Shown in pieces: positions 25,667 through 34,084 of a stretch of 64,000 nt of DNA. The notes below the pieces were generated by a model. It saw only the letters and a program-made list of their open reading frames with translations, was not told the DNA's origin and searched no databases. The stretch spans positions 1,465,501 to 1,529,500 of the forward strand of contig NZ_CP046400.1 of assembly GCF_009762795.1 (NCBI RefSeq). Direction: 5' to 3'. A program made the position numbers and the translations under genes. Origin of the DNA: Pseudodesulfovibrio cashew. GTDB lineage: Bacteria; Desulfobacterota; Desulfovibrionia; Desulfovibrionales; Desulfovibrionaceae. Numbering within the stretch: position 1 is the stretch's first letter; each line of letters starts with the position of its first letter.

Positions 25667-26449
25667 CTATCGGGTACGGGGGATGGGGCTATCGGCGTAC
25701 TTATTGAGGATGCGTCTGAGCCCGCCGTTGTCTCGGAGAGCCCTGATCCTGGCGTTGATTGACGGAAGCCATCTGTCCCAGCCCGCCACCCGGTTGAAAA
25801 CGAAGCGGAGTTCGGACGAATCCACCGGCATGGCCGCCACGTGAAAGTCCTCGGGGGAGAAGTCTTCGCTGTTGCGAATCATCCACTTGGCGGTGATGTC
25901 GTCCAGGATGGCGGCGTCCACCCGTCCCGCCTTGACCATGCGCAGGAGCAGGATGTCGTGGTTGACATCGTACCGGTGCGCCTTTCCGGTGGTAAAGAGG
26001 GCCTCCACCTTTGGGTAGGTGTAGTTGCGGACGCAGCCGATGGTCTTGCCCGCCAGACTCTCCGGGCCATGGTATTCGAAGGGGGCATCGGCCCGCGAGT
26101 AGAGGACGTCCGAGATCTTCAGCACCGGCGCGCTCCACCAGTAGTCGAATCCTTCCGGCATCCAGCCCTTGGCCTCCATGCGGGTGTAGACCTTGTCCGA
26201 AGGGGAGTGGAGCAGGGTTCTTGGCTTGGGAATGGGCTCAATGTCTTTCTTCATCTCCCGGGGCATGATCGCCTGGAAGATGTCCAGCGCAGCACCACGC
26301 ATCTCTCCGTCCTTGGTCATTTCAAACGGGGGCCAGCCACGTGGGAAAAAGGCGAAGGTGACGGTCTCTTCTCCAGCGAGAAGGGGCGTGGAGAGCGCGA
26401 GAAAGGTCGCCAGCAGGGTGGCCAGAAAGAGGATGGGTGAGTTTGTCAT
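25667..26449 (-). CDS. Periplasmic solute-binding protein, family 3 (SBP_bac_3)
   Basis: A 260-residue exported protein with a signal peptide (MTNSPILFLATLLATFLAL, cleavage after about residue 25). Family features are TVTFAFFPRGWPPFEM at the mature N-terminus, LAGKTIGCVRNYTYP in the middle and RVDAAILDDITAKWMI. It resembles amino-acid-binding proteins of ABC importers, and many orphan members in Desulfovibrionales have no transporter beside them, as here. Ligand unknown. The longer frame from 26557 would displace the signal peptide. It ends 18 bases from the convergent ATPase gene. Confidence 0.82.
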   Translation of the reverse strand: MTNSPILFLATLLATFLALSTPLLAGEETVTFAFFPRGWPPFEMTKDGEMRGAALDIFQAIMPREMKKDIEPIPKPRTLLHSPSDKVYTRMEAKGWMPEGFDYWWSAPVLKISDVLYSRADAPFEYHGPESLAGKTIGCVRNYTYPKVEALFTTGKAHRYDVNHDILLLRMVKAGRVDAAILDDITAKWMIRNSEDFSPEDFHVAAMPVDSSELRFVFNRVAGWDRWLPSINARIRALRDNGGLRRILNKYADSPIPRTR

Positions 26450-26607
26450 TGCTCTTGTGGGACAGCGGTTCGAACAAGGCGTATCGGATAGTTTGTCGGA
26501 ACCCAGTGTACCGGGTTGGCCTGGGATTACAACTTCAATTTTGCCCGGTTTCCCCATTGGACAGAATTTGCTTGTCTCGTCATTGTGTTGGGCATAGTTT
26601 CCCTCCC

Positions 26608-27495
26608 ATGCGGAATGTCCTCACCCCCGGCATGCGATACATGCTGCTGGGCACCTTTCTCTTCTCCATAGGCTCGCTGCTCATCAAGGTGGCAGGGGAG
26701 CGGGTGCCGACAATGGAGCTCCTGTTCTTCCGGGGAGTCGTGGGCCTGGGTTTCTGCTACACCATTCTGCGCCGCTCGGGCGTCTCCCTGTTGGGCCATC
26801 GCCGCCTGCTGCTGGCCACGCGCGGCCTGGTGGGCTTCCTGTCGCTGTTCACCGAATTTTATGCCCTGGTTCATCTGCCGTTGGCCGACGCCACGGCGAT
26901 CATTTTCACCCATCCGGCCGTTGTCGCCCTGCTGGCCTGGGCCGTGCTGGGCGAACGTCTGGGGCGGGGCGGCATCATGGCCGTGGCCGCAAGCCTGGCC
27001 GGGGTCGCCCTGGTCTGCCGTCCCGGCTTTCTCTTCGGTGCGGGAGGGACCGACCTCGACCCGCTGGCCGTGAGCGTGGCCCTTGGCGGGGTTCTGGTCA
27101 CCGCCCTGGCCATTCTCTCCGTGCGCGCCCTGGCCAAGACAGAGCACCCGGCGGTGGTCATGTTCTACCCGCCGTTGCTCATCGTCCTCTTTTCGCCACT
27201 GTTTTCAGGGGGATGGGTGATGCCTACTCCGGGTGAGTGGGCGTGCGTGGCCGGGATAGCCTTGGCCATGAACGCGGGCCAGTACTACATGACGCGGGGC
27301 TACGCCATCGAATCGGCGGCGCGCATCAGCGCCGTCACCTGTCTGGAGATGGTGTTCGCCGCCATGTGGGGGATTACCTTCCTGGCCGAAATTCCCGATA
27401 CGTGGACCCTGGCCGGGGGATCGCTCATCGTCTTCGGCGTCCTGTTGCTTGGGCGCGAGGGACAACGGGAAGCCGAGGCTCAGTCCGCCGCGTGA
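26608..27495 (+). CDS. EamA-family (DMT) membrane transporter
   Basis: A 295-residue protein with ten predicted membrane helices in two repeats, the usual length and layout of EamA drug/metabolite exporters. Typical segments are FFRGVVGLGFCYT, LADATAIIFTHP and ITFLAEIPDTWTLAGGSLI. Substrate unknown. ATG 26608 is chosen because it gives the usual N-terminus; the open frame extends to 26437 and overlaps the divergent binding-protein gene. No clear ribosome site precedes it. Confidence 0.82.
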   Translation: MRNVLTPGMRYMLLGTFLFSIGSLLIKVAGERVPTMELLFFRGVVGLGFCYTILRRSGVSLLGHRRLLLATRGLVGFLSLFTEFYALVHLPLADATAIIFTHPAVVALLAWAVLGERLGRGGIMAVAASLAGVALVCRPGFLFGAGGTDLDPLAVSVALGGVLVTALAILSVRALAKTEHPAVVMFYPPLLIVLFSPLFSGGWVMPTPGEWACVAGIALAMNAGQYYMTRGYAIESAARISAVTCLEMVFAAMWGITFLAEIPDTWTLAGGSLIVFGVLLLGREGQREAEAQSAA

Positions 27496-27534
27496 TCGCA
27501 CTTTCCCGGCGCAGCCGTGCTGTCGGTGAACCCG

Positions 27535-27891
27535 CTAGAACTTTTCGAAAATTTCCATCAATTCGTCGTCTACGACCTCGGGGTCCGAGGCATTGAGCGT
27601 AACCAGGCGGTGCAGGAAGGTGAAGCTCAACTCGTCCATTTCCCGGAATCGCATGGCGATGACGCCGTTTCCGGCCCGGATGACGTCGCCGTCGGCCACG
27701 ATGCGCACGCTGGGCGAAAGCGGGATGTGCAATTCGGCCTTGGTCCCTACCAGGCAGTCGTCGCACCCTTCGAGCAGCGCGCCCTTGAGGCTCAGGTTCC
27801 TGGTCGCCACTGGAATGACCACGTCGTCCACGGTCACGTAGGCCTCGAAACCGGCCTCGACGCGGGTGGAGTGTCGCTTTTCGCTGGACAT
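27535..27891 (-). CDS. PilZ-domain protein (probable c-di-GMP receptor)
   Basis: A 118-residue single-domain protein. The cyclic-di-GMP motifs are KRHSTR near the N-terminus (RxxxR) and NLSLKG (N/DxSxxG) about 25 residues later, in the right order. ATG 27891 is chosen because AAGGAGGA lies seven bases upstream; ATG 27894 and TTG 27897 are also in frame. No partner domain shows its output. The nearby diguanylate cyclase could supply the ligand (inference). Confidence 0.85.
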   Translation of the reverse strand: MSSEKRHSTRVEAGFEAYVTVDDVVIPVATRNLSLKGALLEGCDDCLVGTKAELHIPLSPSVRIVADGDVIRAGNGVIAMRFREMDELSFTFLHRLVTLNASDPEVVDDELMEIFEKF

Positions 27892-27998
27892 CATCAATCC
27901 TCCTTGTGCTCAGCCTACCATAAACCCGACGCGGAAGGGAAATAGGGATTCCTCCCGCGCCGGTTGTTTCACTATTGAATTTGGCGTACTCCGATACC

Positions 27999-28862
27999 AT
28001 GGACATGCAACGACTCAATGCCGCGGTGAGGGCCTGGATGCGCGCTCCCGGCAATAACACCATCGCTCCCGATGCGGATGTGCCCGCCTTCGACACCCCG
28101 CTGTTGGGTTGTGCGGCAGGGAATGATCCGCTCTTCGCCTTTCTCAAGGACGACATCGGCCCGGACTTCTACTGGACTCCGGCGGATGCTTTTGCTCTGG
28201 CCCACCCGGGCGTGTCCGCCTCTCCGGAAGAACTTTCGGTAGTGGCCTGGATTCTGCCCCAGACCGAAGCGACCCGCAAGGCGCACCGCAGGGCCGGAGA
28301 GTTCCCGAGCATCGAGTGGAGCCGGGCGAGACATTACGGCGAGCAGGTCAACGAGCGGTTGCGTGCGCACGTGGTTTCCCTTTTCACGGAGGACGGCATT
28401 CCTGCCTGCGCTCCGGCGCTCCTGCCCCAGTGGGAGCGGGCCATATCGGCCAAATACGGCTTTGCCTCGCGCTGGTCGGAACGGCATACGGCCCACGCCT
28501 GCGGCCTGGGTACCTTCGGTCTCTCCGACGGGCTGATCACCCCTGCGGGCAAGGCCATTCGGGTCGGTTCCGTAGTCGTCCGCGCCCGCCTTGAGCCTAC
28601 GCCGCGTCCCTATGCGCATCACAACGAGTGGTGTCTGTTCCATAGCAGGGGCAAGTGCGATGCGTGCATGAAACGCTGCCCGGCCGGTGCCATCACCCCT
28701 GAGGGTCACGACAAGGAGAAGTGCCGGGTCTACATCCGGGGCGTCACCGCCCCCTTTGTGGAGCGAGAGCAACTCGGCTTCAAGGTCAACAGTTGCGGCC
28801 TGTGCCAGACCAAGGTCCCCTGCGAGTTCCGCAACCCCACCACCCGGCGTCAAGAGGGTTGA
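27999..28862 (+). CDS. QueG-like 4Fe-4S protein (epoxyqueuosine reductase related)
   Basis: A 287-residue protein. The C-terminal part has two clusters' worth of cysteines: CDACMKRCPAGAI with a distant KC, and CGLCQTKVPCEF. The middle has RHTAHACGLGTFGLSDGLIT, resembling the region before the ferredoxin domain in QueG. QueG proper is longer and has a cobalamin-binding N-terminus, which I cannot confirm, so an exact role in queuosine synthesis is not assured; related reductive proteins share this layout. Start ATG 27999 lacks a clear ribosome site; the frame opens at 27975. Confidence 0.7.
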   Translation: MDMQRLNAAVRAWMRAPGNNTIAPDADVPAFDTPLLGCAAGNDPLFAFLKDDIGPDFYWTPADAFALAHPGVSASPEELSVVAWILPQTEATRKAHRRAGEFPSIEWSRARHYGEQVNERLRAHVVSLFTEDGIPACAPALLPQWERAISAKYGFASRWSERHTAHACGLGTFGLSDGLITPAGKAIRVGSVVVRARLEPTPRPYAHHNEWCLFHSRGKCDACMKRCPAGAITPEGHDKEKCRVYIRGVTAPFVEREQLGFKVNSCGLCQTKVPCEFRNPTTRRQEG

Positions 28863-29107
28863 TTCGACTCTGCCTGTGCGGCGCTGTCAGTTTTCTCGTT
28901 TGAAATCAGATGGGGAAGCCGCCTTCGGCGGCATTTTCGGGTGATTTCGCCTCCGGCGGCCAAAGGGGCGGCCCCCCTTTGGAAACCCTGTCTCGCCTTC
29001 GGCGAAGCCCTAAAGTGATAATACGTGTCGATCGGCCTCATACATGAGGCCCCTATCCAATACCAAACATCGAAACGTACTCGGCACGAAAGCAGACAAC
29101 GCGAGAA
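28863..29107. repeat. Intergenic stretch with degenerate hairpin-repeat copy A (core 28949-28961)
   Basis: No gene is seen here. The 13-base core GCCTCCGGCGGCC (28949-28961) is identical to copies C and D and is followed by AAAGGGGCGGCCCCCC and TTTGGAAACCC, a decayed form of the hairpin. It is on the plus strand, after the plus-strand gene ending at 28862. Two other CTTCGGCG hairpins lie beside it. Confidence 0.45.
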
Positions 29108-29210
29108 TCTGAGCGAAGCGAACACAAAAAGTTTGGGAGAGTCCAGAGGACCTTTTTCAAAAGGTCCTCTGGTTCCGCCGAAGGCGACCCCCGGTAGGGC
29201 CGCCGGAGGA
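29108..29210 (-). repeat. Hairpin repeat copy B, downstream of glpX
   Basis: It is read on the minus strand. It begins TCCTCCGGCGGCC (29198-29210), contains a 14-bp stem with 2-base loop (29143-29172), then CTCCCAAACTTT, and ends GTTCGCTTCGCTCAGA (29108-29123). The 16-base end and the AAAGTTTGGGAG block are identical to copy D. It lies beyond the glpX terminator. Confidence 0.8.
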
Positions 29211-29242
29211 CTCTTGCACTCCAACAAACGCGAGCGGGCAAC

Positions 29243-29272
29243 AAAAAAGGCCGGAACCCGAAGGTCCCGGCC
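29243..29272 (-). terminator. Terminator of the rpiB-tkt-glpX operon
   Basis: On the minus strand a 10-bp stem with G-U tolerance (29249-29258 with 29263-29272) has a UUCG tetraloop and is followed by TTTTTT. It lies 25 bases after glpX. Confidence 0.88.
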
Positions 29273-29296
29273 CGTCATATCTTGTGATGAATCTGC

Positions 29297-30280
29297 CTAG
29301 TCGTATTCGACGGCGGAGAACTTCATCAGCGCATCCCAGTTGTGGATGGCTTCCACGTAGCGGATGGTGCCGGTCTTGCCGCGCATGACCAGGGAGGAGG
29401 TCTCTGCGCCGTGGCCGTGGTAGGTCACGCCCTTGAGGAAGGTGCCGCCGGAGATGCCGGTGGCCGCGAAGAAGAGGTCCTCGGACTTGACCAGGTCGCC
29501 CACGGTGAGCACCCTGCGCACGTCCATGCCGTATTCGGCCAGGGCGTTCTTCTCGTCCTGCTTCTGCGGGTCGAGCTTGGCGAACATCTCGCCGCCCATG
29601 ATGCGGATGGCGATGGCCGAGAGCACGCCCTCGGGGGTGCCGCCGGTACCCATCATGACGTCCACCTCGCAGCGGGGGTCGATGGCCATGAGCGAACCGG
29701 TGATGTCGCCGTCGGTGTGCAGCTGGATGCGCGCGCCCGCCTCGCGGATGTCGCTGATGAGCTTCTTGTGGCGCGGTTTGTCCAGGACGAAGACCACGAG
29801 GTCGTCCACGTCCTTGTCCAGGGCGCGGGCGATGAGCTTGAGGTTGTGTCCGGTGGGCGCTTCGATGTCCACCACGTCCTTGGCCTGGGCCGGGACCACG
29901 AGCTTCTGCATGTAGAAGGACGGGCCCGGATCGAACATGGCCCCGGCAGGGGCCACGCCCACGACCGAGATGGCGTTGGGGCGGCCGTTGGCGAGCAGGT
30001 TGGTGCCTTCCAGCGGGTCCACGGCAATGTCCACCTTGGGGCCGTGGCCCAGGCCGAGCTTCTCGCCGTTGTAGAGCATGGGGGCGTCGTCTTTCTCGCC
30101 TTCGCCGATCATGACTTTGCCTTCGATCTCAAGGGTGTTGAAACACAGGCGCATGGCATCGACCGCCGCCTGGTCTGCAGAGATCTTGTCGCCTTTGCCG
30201 AGCCAGCGGGCGCAGGCAAGCGCCGCGGCTTCGGTGACGCGGACGAGGTCGAGGGCGAGGTTCTTTTGCGGGGCTTCCAT
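29297..30280 (-). CDS. glpX: Fructose-1,6-bisphosphatase class II
   Basis: A 327-residue GlpX-type phosphatase, full length. Metal-site motifs include GEGEKDDAPMLYNGE (about 60-75) and DPLEGTNLLA, and MMGTGGTPEGVLSA (about 190-205) is characteristic. Reaction: fructose 1,6-bisphosphate to fructose 6-phosphate, for gluconeogenesis; many members also act on sedoheptulose 1,7-bisphosphate. AGGAGAAACCT precedes ATG 30280, nine bases after tkt. Being last of rpiB-tkt-glpX, it completes a non-oxidative pentose phosphate and gluconeogenic set. Confidence 0.95.
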   Translation of the reverse strand: MEAPQKNLALDLVRVTEAAALACARWLGKGDKISADQAAVDAMRLCFNTLEIEGKVMIGEGEKDDAPMLYNGEKLGLGHGPKVDIAVDPLEGTNLLANGRPNAISVVGVAPAGAMFDPGPSFYMQKLVVPAQAKDVVDIEAPTGHNLKLIARALDKDVDDLVVFVLDKPRHKKLISDIREAGARIQLHTDGDITGSLMAIDPRCEVDVMMGTGGTPEGVLSAIAIRIMGGEMFAKLDPQKQDEKNALAEYGMDVRRVLTVGDLVKSEDLFFAATGISGGTFLKGVTYHGHGAETSSLVMRGKTGTIRYVEAIHNWDALMKFSAVEYD

Positions 30281-30289
30281 AGGTTTCTC

Positions 30290-32254
30290 CTAGTATTTCT
30301 CTCGGATCATGCGGGCAAAGTTCTCGGGGGTGAACCCGTACTTGTCGGACAGGACCTTGCCGGGTGCGCTGGCTCCGAAGTGATCGATGCCGAGCACCAC
30401 GCCGCCCAGGCCGACATATTTGTACCAATAATCGGTGCGTCCGGCTTCAGCGGCGGCACGGGCCGTCACGTCGGGAGGCAGCACTGCATTCTTATACGAA
30501 TCCGGCTGTTCGTCAAACAACTTGGCCGACGGCATGGATACGACGCGGACTTTGCGCTTGAAGAGCTTGGCGGTTTCCAGGGCCAGGGAGACCTCGGAGC
30601 CGGAAGCGATGAGGATCAGGTCCGGAGTGCCTTCACAGTCCTTGAGGACGTAGCCGCCCTTGGCCGGACCGTCGGTGACCGCCGGGTATTCGGCAGGGTC
30701 GAGGATGGGCAGGCCCTGGCGGGTCAGGAAGATGGCCGAAGGCTTTGTCTCATGCTTGAGGGCGAGGTCCAGGCAGGCCTTGGTTTCGTTGGCGTCCGCC
30801 GGGCGCAGGTCGATGAGGTCCGGGATGAGCCGAAGCGAGCTGACGTGCTCGATGGGCTGGTGTGTCGGGCCGTCCTCGCCCACCCAGAAGGAGTCGTGGG
30901 TGAAGACGTAGAGGACCGGCAGCTCCTGGAGCGCGGACATGCGGATGGCGTTGCGGCAGTAATCGGAAAAGGTCAGGAAGGTCGCGCCGAAGGGCAGCAG
31001 GCCGCCGTGCAGCTGCATGCCGTTCATGATCGCGGCCATGGGGAACTCGCGAACGCCCACGGCCAGGTTGCGTGCGCCGTAGCCGTCCACGCCGAAGTCG
31101 CCGTAGGTGTTGCGGAAGTTCATGGTCTGGTTGGACGGGTCGAGGTCCGCAGAGCCGCCCACCAGGGTCGGCAGGGAGTCCATGACCGCGTCGAGGCAGG
31201 TGCCCCAGGCCTTGCGGGTGGCCATGCTCTCGCCCGGGGTGAATTCGGGCCAGGCAATGTCGAGCTCGGGCCGGGGACGGGTCACGTGGCCCCACATCTC
31301 GGCAAAGGCGGCATCGGCCAGCTTGGCGTCCACGCCGTTCTGCCACGCGGCGGCGGTTTCACGCAGGCCGTCGAAGCGGGCGCGGAAGGCGTCGACCACG
31401 TCGGCGGGGACATGGAAGTCCTCGGCGGGCAGGCCGAGCTTCTTCTTGGTGGCCGCGATCTCATCGGCCTTCATGGGCTCGCCGTGGGTCTTGTGGCTGC
31501 CCTCCAGGGTGGCCGCGCCCTTGGCCATGGTGGTGTGGCCGATGATCAGGGTCGGTTTTTCGGTCTCGAGCTGTCCGGCCTTGATGGCGGCGCGGATCTC
31601 GTCGTGGTTGTGGCCGTCCACCTCGATGACGTGCCAGCAGAGACCCTCGAAGATTTCCTTGTGGTTGGTGCAGTCCACCTTGCAGCAGGGACCGGCCAAC
31701 TGGATCTTGTTGGAGTCGTAGAAGGCGACGATCTTGCCCAGCTTCCAGAGACCGGCCAGGGAAGCCGCGCCCAGGGCGATGGGCTCCTGGATGTCGCCGT
31801 CGGATGCCAATACATAAGTGTAATGGTCCATGACGTCGCTGCCGAGCTTCTCGCGCAGGTATGCCTCTGCCGCGGCAAAGCCCACGGACATGGCGAAACC
31901 CTGGCCCAGGGGACCGGTGGTGGCCTCGACGCCCGGGGTCAGGTGCACCTCGGGGTGACCCGGCGTCAGGGAGCTGAGCTGGCGGAAGGCCTTGAGGTCA
32001 TCCATGGACAGGAAGCCGCTCAGGTGAAGCAGGCTGTACTGGAGCATGGACTCGTGCCCGGCGGACAGGATGAAGCGGTCACGGTTGAACCACTTGGAGT
32101 CGTCCGGGTTGAAATTGAGGAATTCGGAAAACAGGATGGTGGCGTAGTCGGCGGAAGACATGGCGCCGCCGGGATGGCCGGAGTTGGCCTTGGCAACACC
32201 GTCCATGATCAGTCCCTTGACTACGGCAACCGTCTTCTCCGTCAGTTGTGTCAT
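30290..32254 (-). CDS. tkt: Transketolase
   Basis: A 654-residue thiamine-diphosphate enzyme of usual length. Markers are NSGHPGGAMSSADY (about 22-35), HPEVHLTPGVEATTGPLGQG, the TPP motif near GDIQEPIALGAASLAG, and the pyrimidine-domain THDSFWVGEDGPTHQPIEH. It transfers two-carbon units between sugar phosphates. ATG 32254 (MTQLTEKT) is chosen over 32290 for its AAGGGT ribosome site and typical N-terminus. It lies between rpiB and glpX on one transcript. Confidence 0.95.
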   Translation of the reverse strand: MTQLTEKTVAVVKGLIMDGVAKANSGHPGGAMSSADYATILFSEFLNFNPDDSKWFNRDRFILSAGHESMLQYSLLHLSGFLSMDDLKAFRQLSSLTPGHPEVHLTPGVEATTGPLGQGFAMSVGFAAAEAYLREKLGSDVMDHYTYVLASDGDIQEPIALGAASLAGLWKLGKIVAFYDSNKIQLAGPCCKVDCTNHKEIFEGLCWHVIEVDGHNHDEIRAAIKAGQLETEKPTLIIGHTTMAKGAATLEGSHKTHGEPMKADEIAATKKKLGLPAEDFHVPADVVDAFRARFDGLRETAAAWQNGVDAKLADAAFAEMWGHVTRPRPELDIAWPEFTPGESMATRKAWGTCLDAVMDSLPTLVGGSADLDPSNQTMNFRNTYGDFGVDGYGARNLAVGVREFPMAAIMNGMQLHGGLLPFGATFLTFSDYCRNAIRMSALQELPVLYVFTHDSFWVGEDGPTHQPIEHVSSLRLIPDLIDLRPADANETKACLDLALKHETKPSAIFLTRQGLPILDPAEYPAVTDGPAKGGYVLKDCEGTPDLILIASGSEVSLALETAKLFKRKVRVVSMPSAKLFDEQPDSYKNAVLPPDVTARAAAEAGRTDYWYKYVGLGGVVLGIDHFGASAPGKVLSDKYGFTPENFARMIREKY

Positions 32255-32342
32255 TGTCTTAACCCTTGTTTCGGCCGCCTTTGGTCGCACCGCGGTTGCG
32301 GCGTCTCCGGACGGCCCGTGTTTTGACTGCGTTCAGTCCGTT

Positions 32343-32783
32343 TTATTTCGCAACACTGTCGATGAGGTCGATGCGCCTCTGGTGACGCTCGCCACCGAAA
32401 TCGGTTTCCAGGAAGGCCTTGAGAATCTCCACGGCCAAGCCCTGGCCGGTGACCCGCTCGCCCATGCAGAGGATGCGGGCGTCGTTGTGCTCGCGGGCCA
32501 TCCTGGCGAGAAATTCGTTGGTGCACAGGGCGGCGCGCACTCCCATGCGGTTGGCGGTCATGGTCATACCCTGGCCCGTGCCGCAGATGAGCACGCCGAG
32601 CTTGGCGTCGTCTTCCTTGATCTTGGCAGCCACGCGTGCGGCGAACAGGGGGTAGTCGCAGGAGTCCAGGCAGTCCGGCCCTTCATCCTCGACAGTGTAG
32701 CCCCATTCCTTGAGGGTCTTGATGAAAACCTGCTTGAGGTTGTAGCCGCCGTGGTCGGAGCCGATGACTATGGTTTTACTCAC
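32343..32783 (-). CDS. rpiB: Ribose-5-phosphate isomerase B
   Basis: A 146-residue RpiB/LacAB-type enzyme. It starts MSKTIVIGSDHGGYNLK, and has LICGTGQGMTMTANR (about 65-80) and REHNDARILCMGERVTG (about 98-114), the usual substrate-site motifs, including the catalytic Cys in ICGTGQG. It interconverts ribose 5-phosphate and ribulose 5-phosphate. It stands at the head of the sugar-phosphate genes, 120 bases after a coiled-coil gene. That gap has a short CCCCG-ACA-CGGGG hairpin but no T-run. Confidence 0.95.
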   Translation of the reverse strand: MSKTIVIGSDHGGYNLKQVFIKTLKEWGYTVEDEGPDCLDSCDYPLFAARVAAKIKEDDAKLGVLICGTGQGMTMTANRMGVRAALCTNEFLARMAREHNDARILCMGERVTGQGLAVEILKAFLETDFGGERHQRRIDLIDSVAK

Positions 32784-32903
32784 CGTGGGTCTCTCCCGAT
32801 TGCTTTGACGCTGTCGGCGAAATGCCTTGAGCCGGACTTCCCCCCGGCCTTATCGCCTGGAAAAGCCCATGACCCCGACACGGGGCGGCTGGGCGGACAG
32901 CGT

Positions 32904-33215
32904 CTAGTTGTTTTCGCGCAGGGTGGCCATGCGCGTTTCGCGGTCGGCCGCCAGATCGGCGCGCAGGTTCTCGATTTCCTCTTTCAGGAAACCGATTTGC
33001 TTCAGGCAGAGTTCCTTTTCCGCCATCTTGCCCCTGGGCGCCTCGGCGATGCGACCGAGGTTGCCATATTCCTGATTGAGTTCTTTTTCAAGTCTGCTGA
33101 CCTCGAACCGGGTCAGCGCGGATTTGGACAACCACTTGATTTCGGCCAGCCAGGTGCGCAGGCCGAGCAGAAAAATTCCCAGGATCGTGTCCTCGTTACG
33201 TGTCGCTTCACTCAT
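32904..33215 (-). CDS. Small coiled-coil protein, unknown function
   Basis: A 103-residue protein. Residues 12-35 are moderately hydrophobic (ILGIFLLGLRTWLAEIKWL) and could associate with membrane, followed by a charged helix (SRLEKELNQEYG...EKELCLKQIGFLKEEIENL) likely to be a coiled coil. ATG 33215 follows GAGGACAAGA and overlaps the lipoprotein stop by four bases, so it is translated with it. I do not recognise a family. Context suggests the envelope. Confidence 0.75.
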   Translation of the reverse strand: MSEATRNEDTILGIFLLGLRTWLAEIKWLSKSALTRFEVSRLEKELNQEYGNLGRIAEAPRGKMAEKELCLKQIGFLKEEIENLRADLAADRETRMATLRENN

Positions 33216-34084
33216 TTCTTGTCCTCGCAAGCGGCTGGAATGCCGGTGCTTCCGGCAGATTTCATCCCGTTGTCAAGCCTGAGCGGGGTGACGTCGCCGG
33301 GCAGGGTGAGCCCGGTGGCCTCCGCCGACCAGCCATCAATCTTAAGCTCTCGGGACTTGATGCGCAAGACACCTTTCTCCCCGTTGTCCATGGACAGGGT
33401 CAGCATGGCGGGCAGGGGGGACGCGCCGTCCTCTTCGTACCGGTCCACCGCCAGCCGCCACTGCCGTCCGGCGACGCGGGCCGAGGTGGATGTCCCGGCG
33501 AGCTCCAGGGGCCTGCCGGTCACGTCGAGTACGACCATGGAGGCAGGCGCTCCGTCGACCGTATAGATCAGGCGGCCTTCCTCCTGCCTGACGGAGCGGT
33601 AGGTTTTCGGTGACAGCCCGGAGAAGTCGCCCATGGCGACCTTGCCCAGTTCGTTGAGGGAAAAGGGAAAGGGCATGCCGAGGCGGGTGGCTCCCAGCAC
33701 CGGATTGACGTGTGCGTAGGCCTTCTTCTCGGAGGGATAGAAGACCAGCAGTCCGCAGTGGTCCTCGCGGATGTGTGCCAGCAGTTTCCCGACGGATGCG
33801 GACACGTCCAGGCGCATGGGCCCGCCGAAGTCGCCCCACAGGGAGACCAGGGTGCGGTTGGTGCGCCGGACCGGGTCCGTCCGGGTGTAGTAGAGTGACG
33901 CCCGGACGAGCAGCCCCGGCGCCTTTGGGGTGGCGCAGTAGCCTGTGCGGAAGGCTTGCCAGGCCGCTTCCGGGGTGTCCCGGACCGTGCCGTTGACCTT
34001 CCTGGCCGCGCAGCCCGCTACGGCCAGCGCCAGCCCGGTCAGGAGCAGCGCCGGGAGAATGCGGGTGCCGATAGATCGGATCAT
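33212..34084 (-). CDS. Predicted outer-membrane lipoprotein, unknown function
   Basis: A 290-residue protein with a lipoprotein signal; the lipobox LAVAGC puts the lipidated Cys at about residue 25. The rest is beta-rich (LLVRASLYYTRTD, SLWGDFGGPMRLDVSA, RLIYTVDGAPASMVVLDVTGRPLEL), which resembles LolB/LolA-type half-barrels, but I cannot prove this by eye. It overlaps both neighbours by four bases (ATGA), and the TPR lipoprotein gene before it makes a pair. Confidence 0.8.
   Translation of the reverse strand: MIRSIGTRILPALLLTGLALAVAGCAARKVNGTVRDTPEAAWQAFRTGYCATPKAPGLLVRASLYYTRTDPVRRTNRTLVSLWGDFGGPMRLDVSASVGKLLAHIREDHCGLLVFYPSEKKAYAHVNPVLGATRLGMPFPFSLNELGKVAMGDFSGLSPKTYRSVRQEEGRLIYTVDGAPASMVVLDVTGRPLELAGTSTSARVAGRQWRLAVDRYEEDGASPLPAMLTLSMDNGEKGVLRIKSRELKIDGWSAEATGLTLPGDVTPLRLDNGMKSAGSTGIPAACEDKK

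Noticed and set aside
28863-29107. Possible small CRISPR-like or transposon remnant near the repeats
   Set aside because: There are no regularly spaced direct repeats, no cas genes and no transposase.
28850-29278. 142-residue minus-strand open frame over the glpX downstream region
   Set aside because: It runs through the hairpin repeat and the terminator, and its protein reflects the repeat only.
29342-32326. 994-residue plus-strand open frame
   Set aside because: It is antisense to glpX and tkt, composed of biased Gly/Val/His-rich sequence typical of a reverse-frame shadow in GC-rich DNA.
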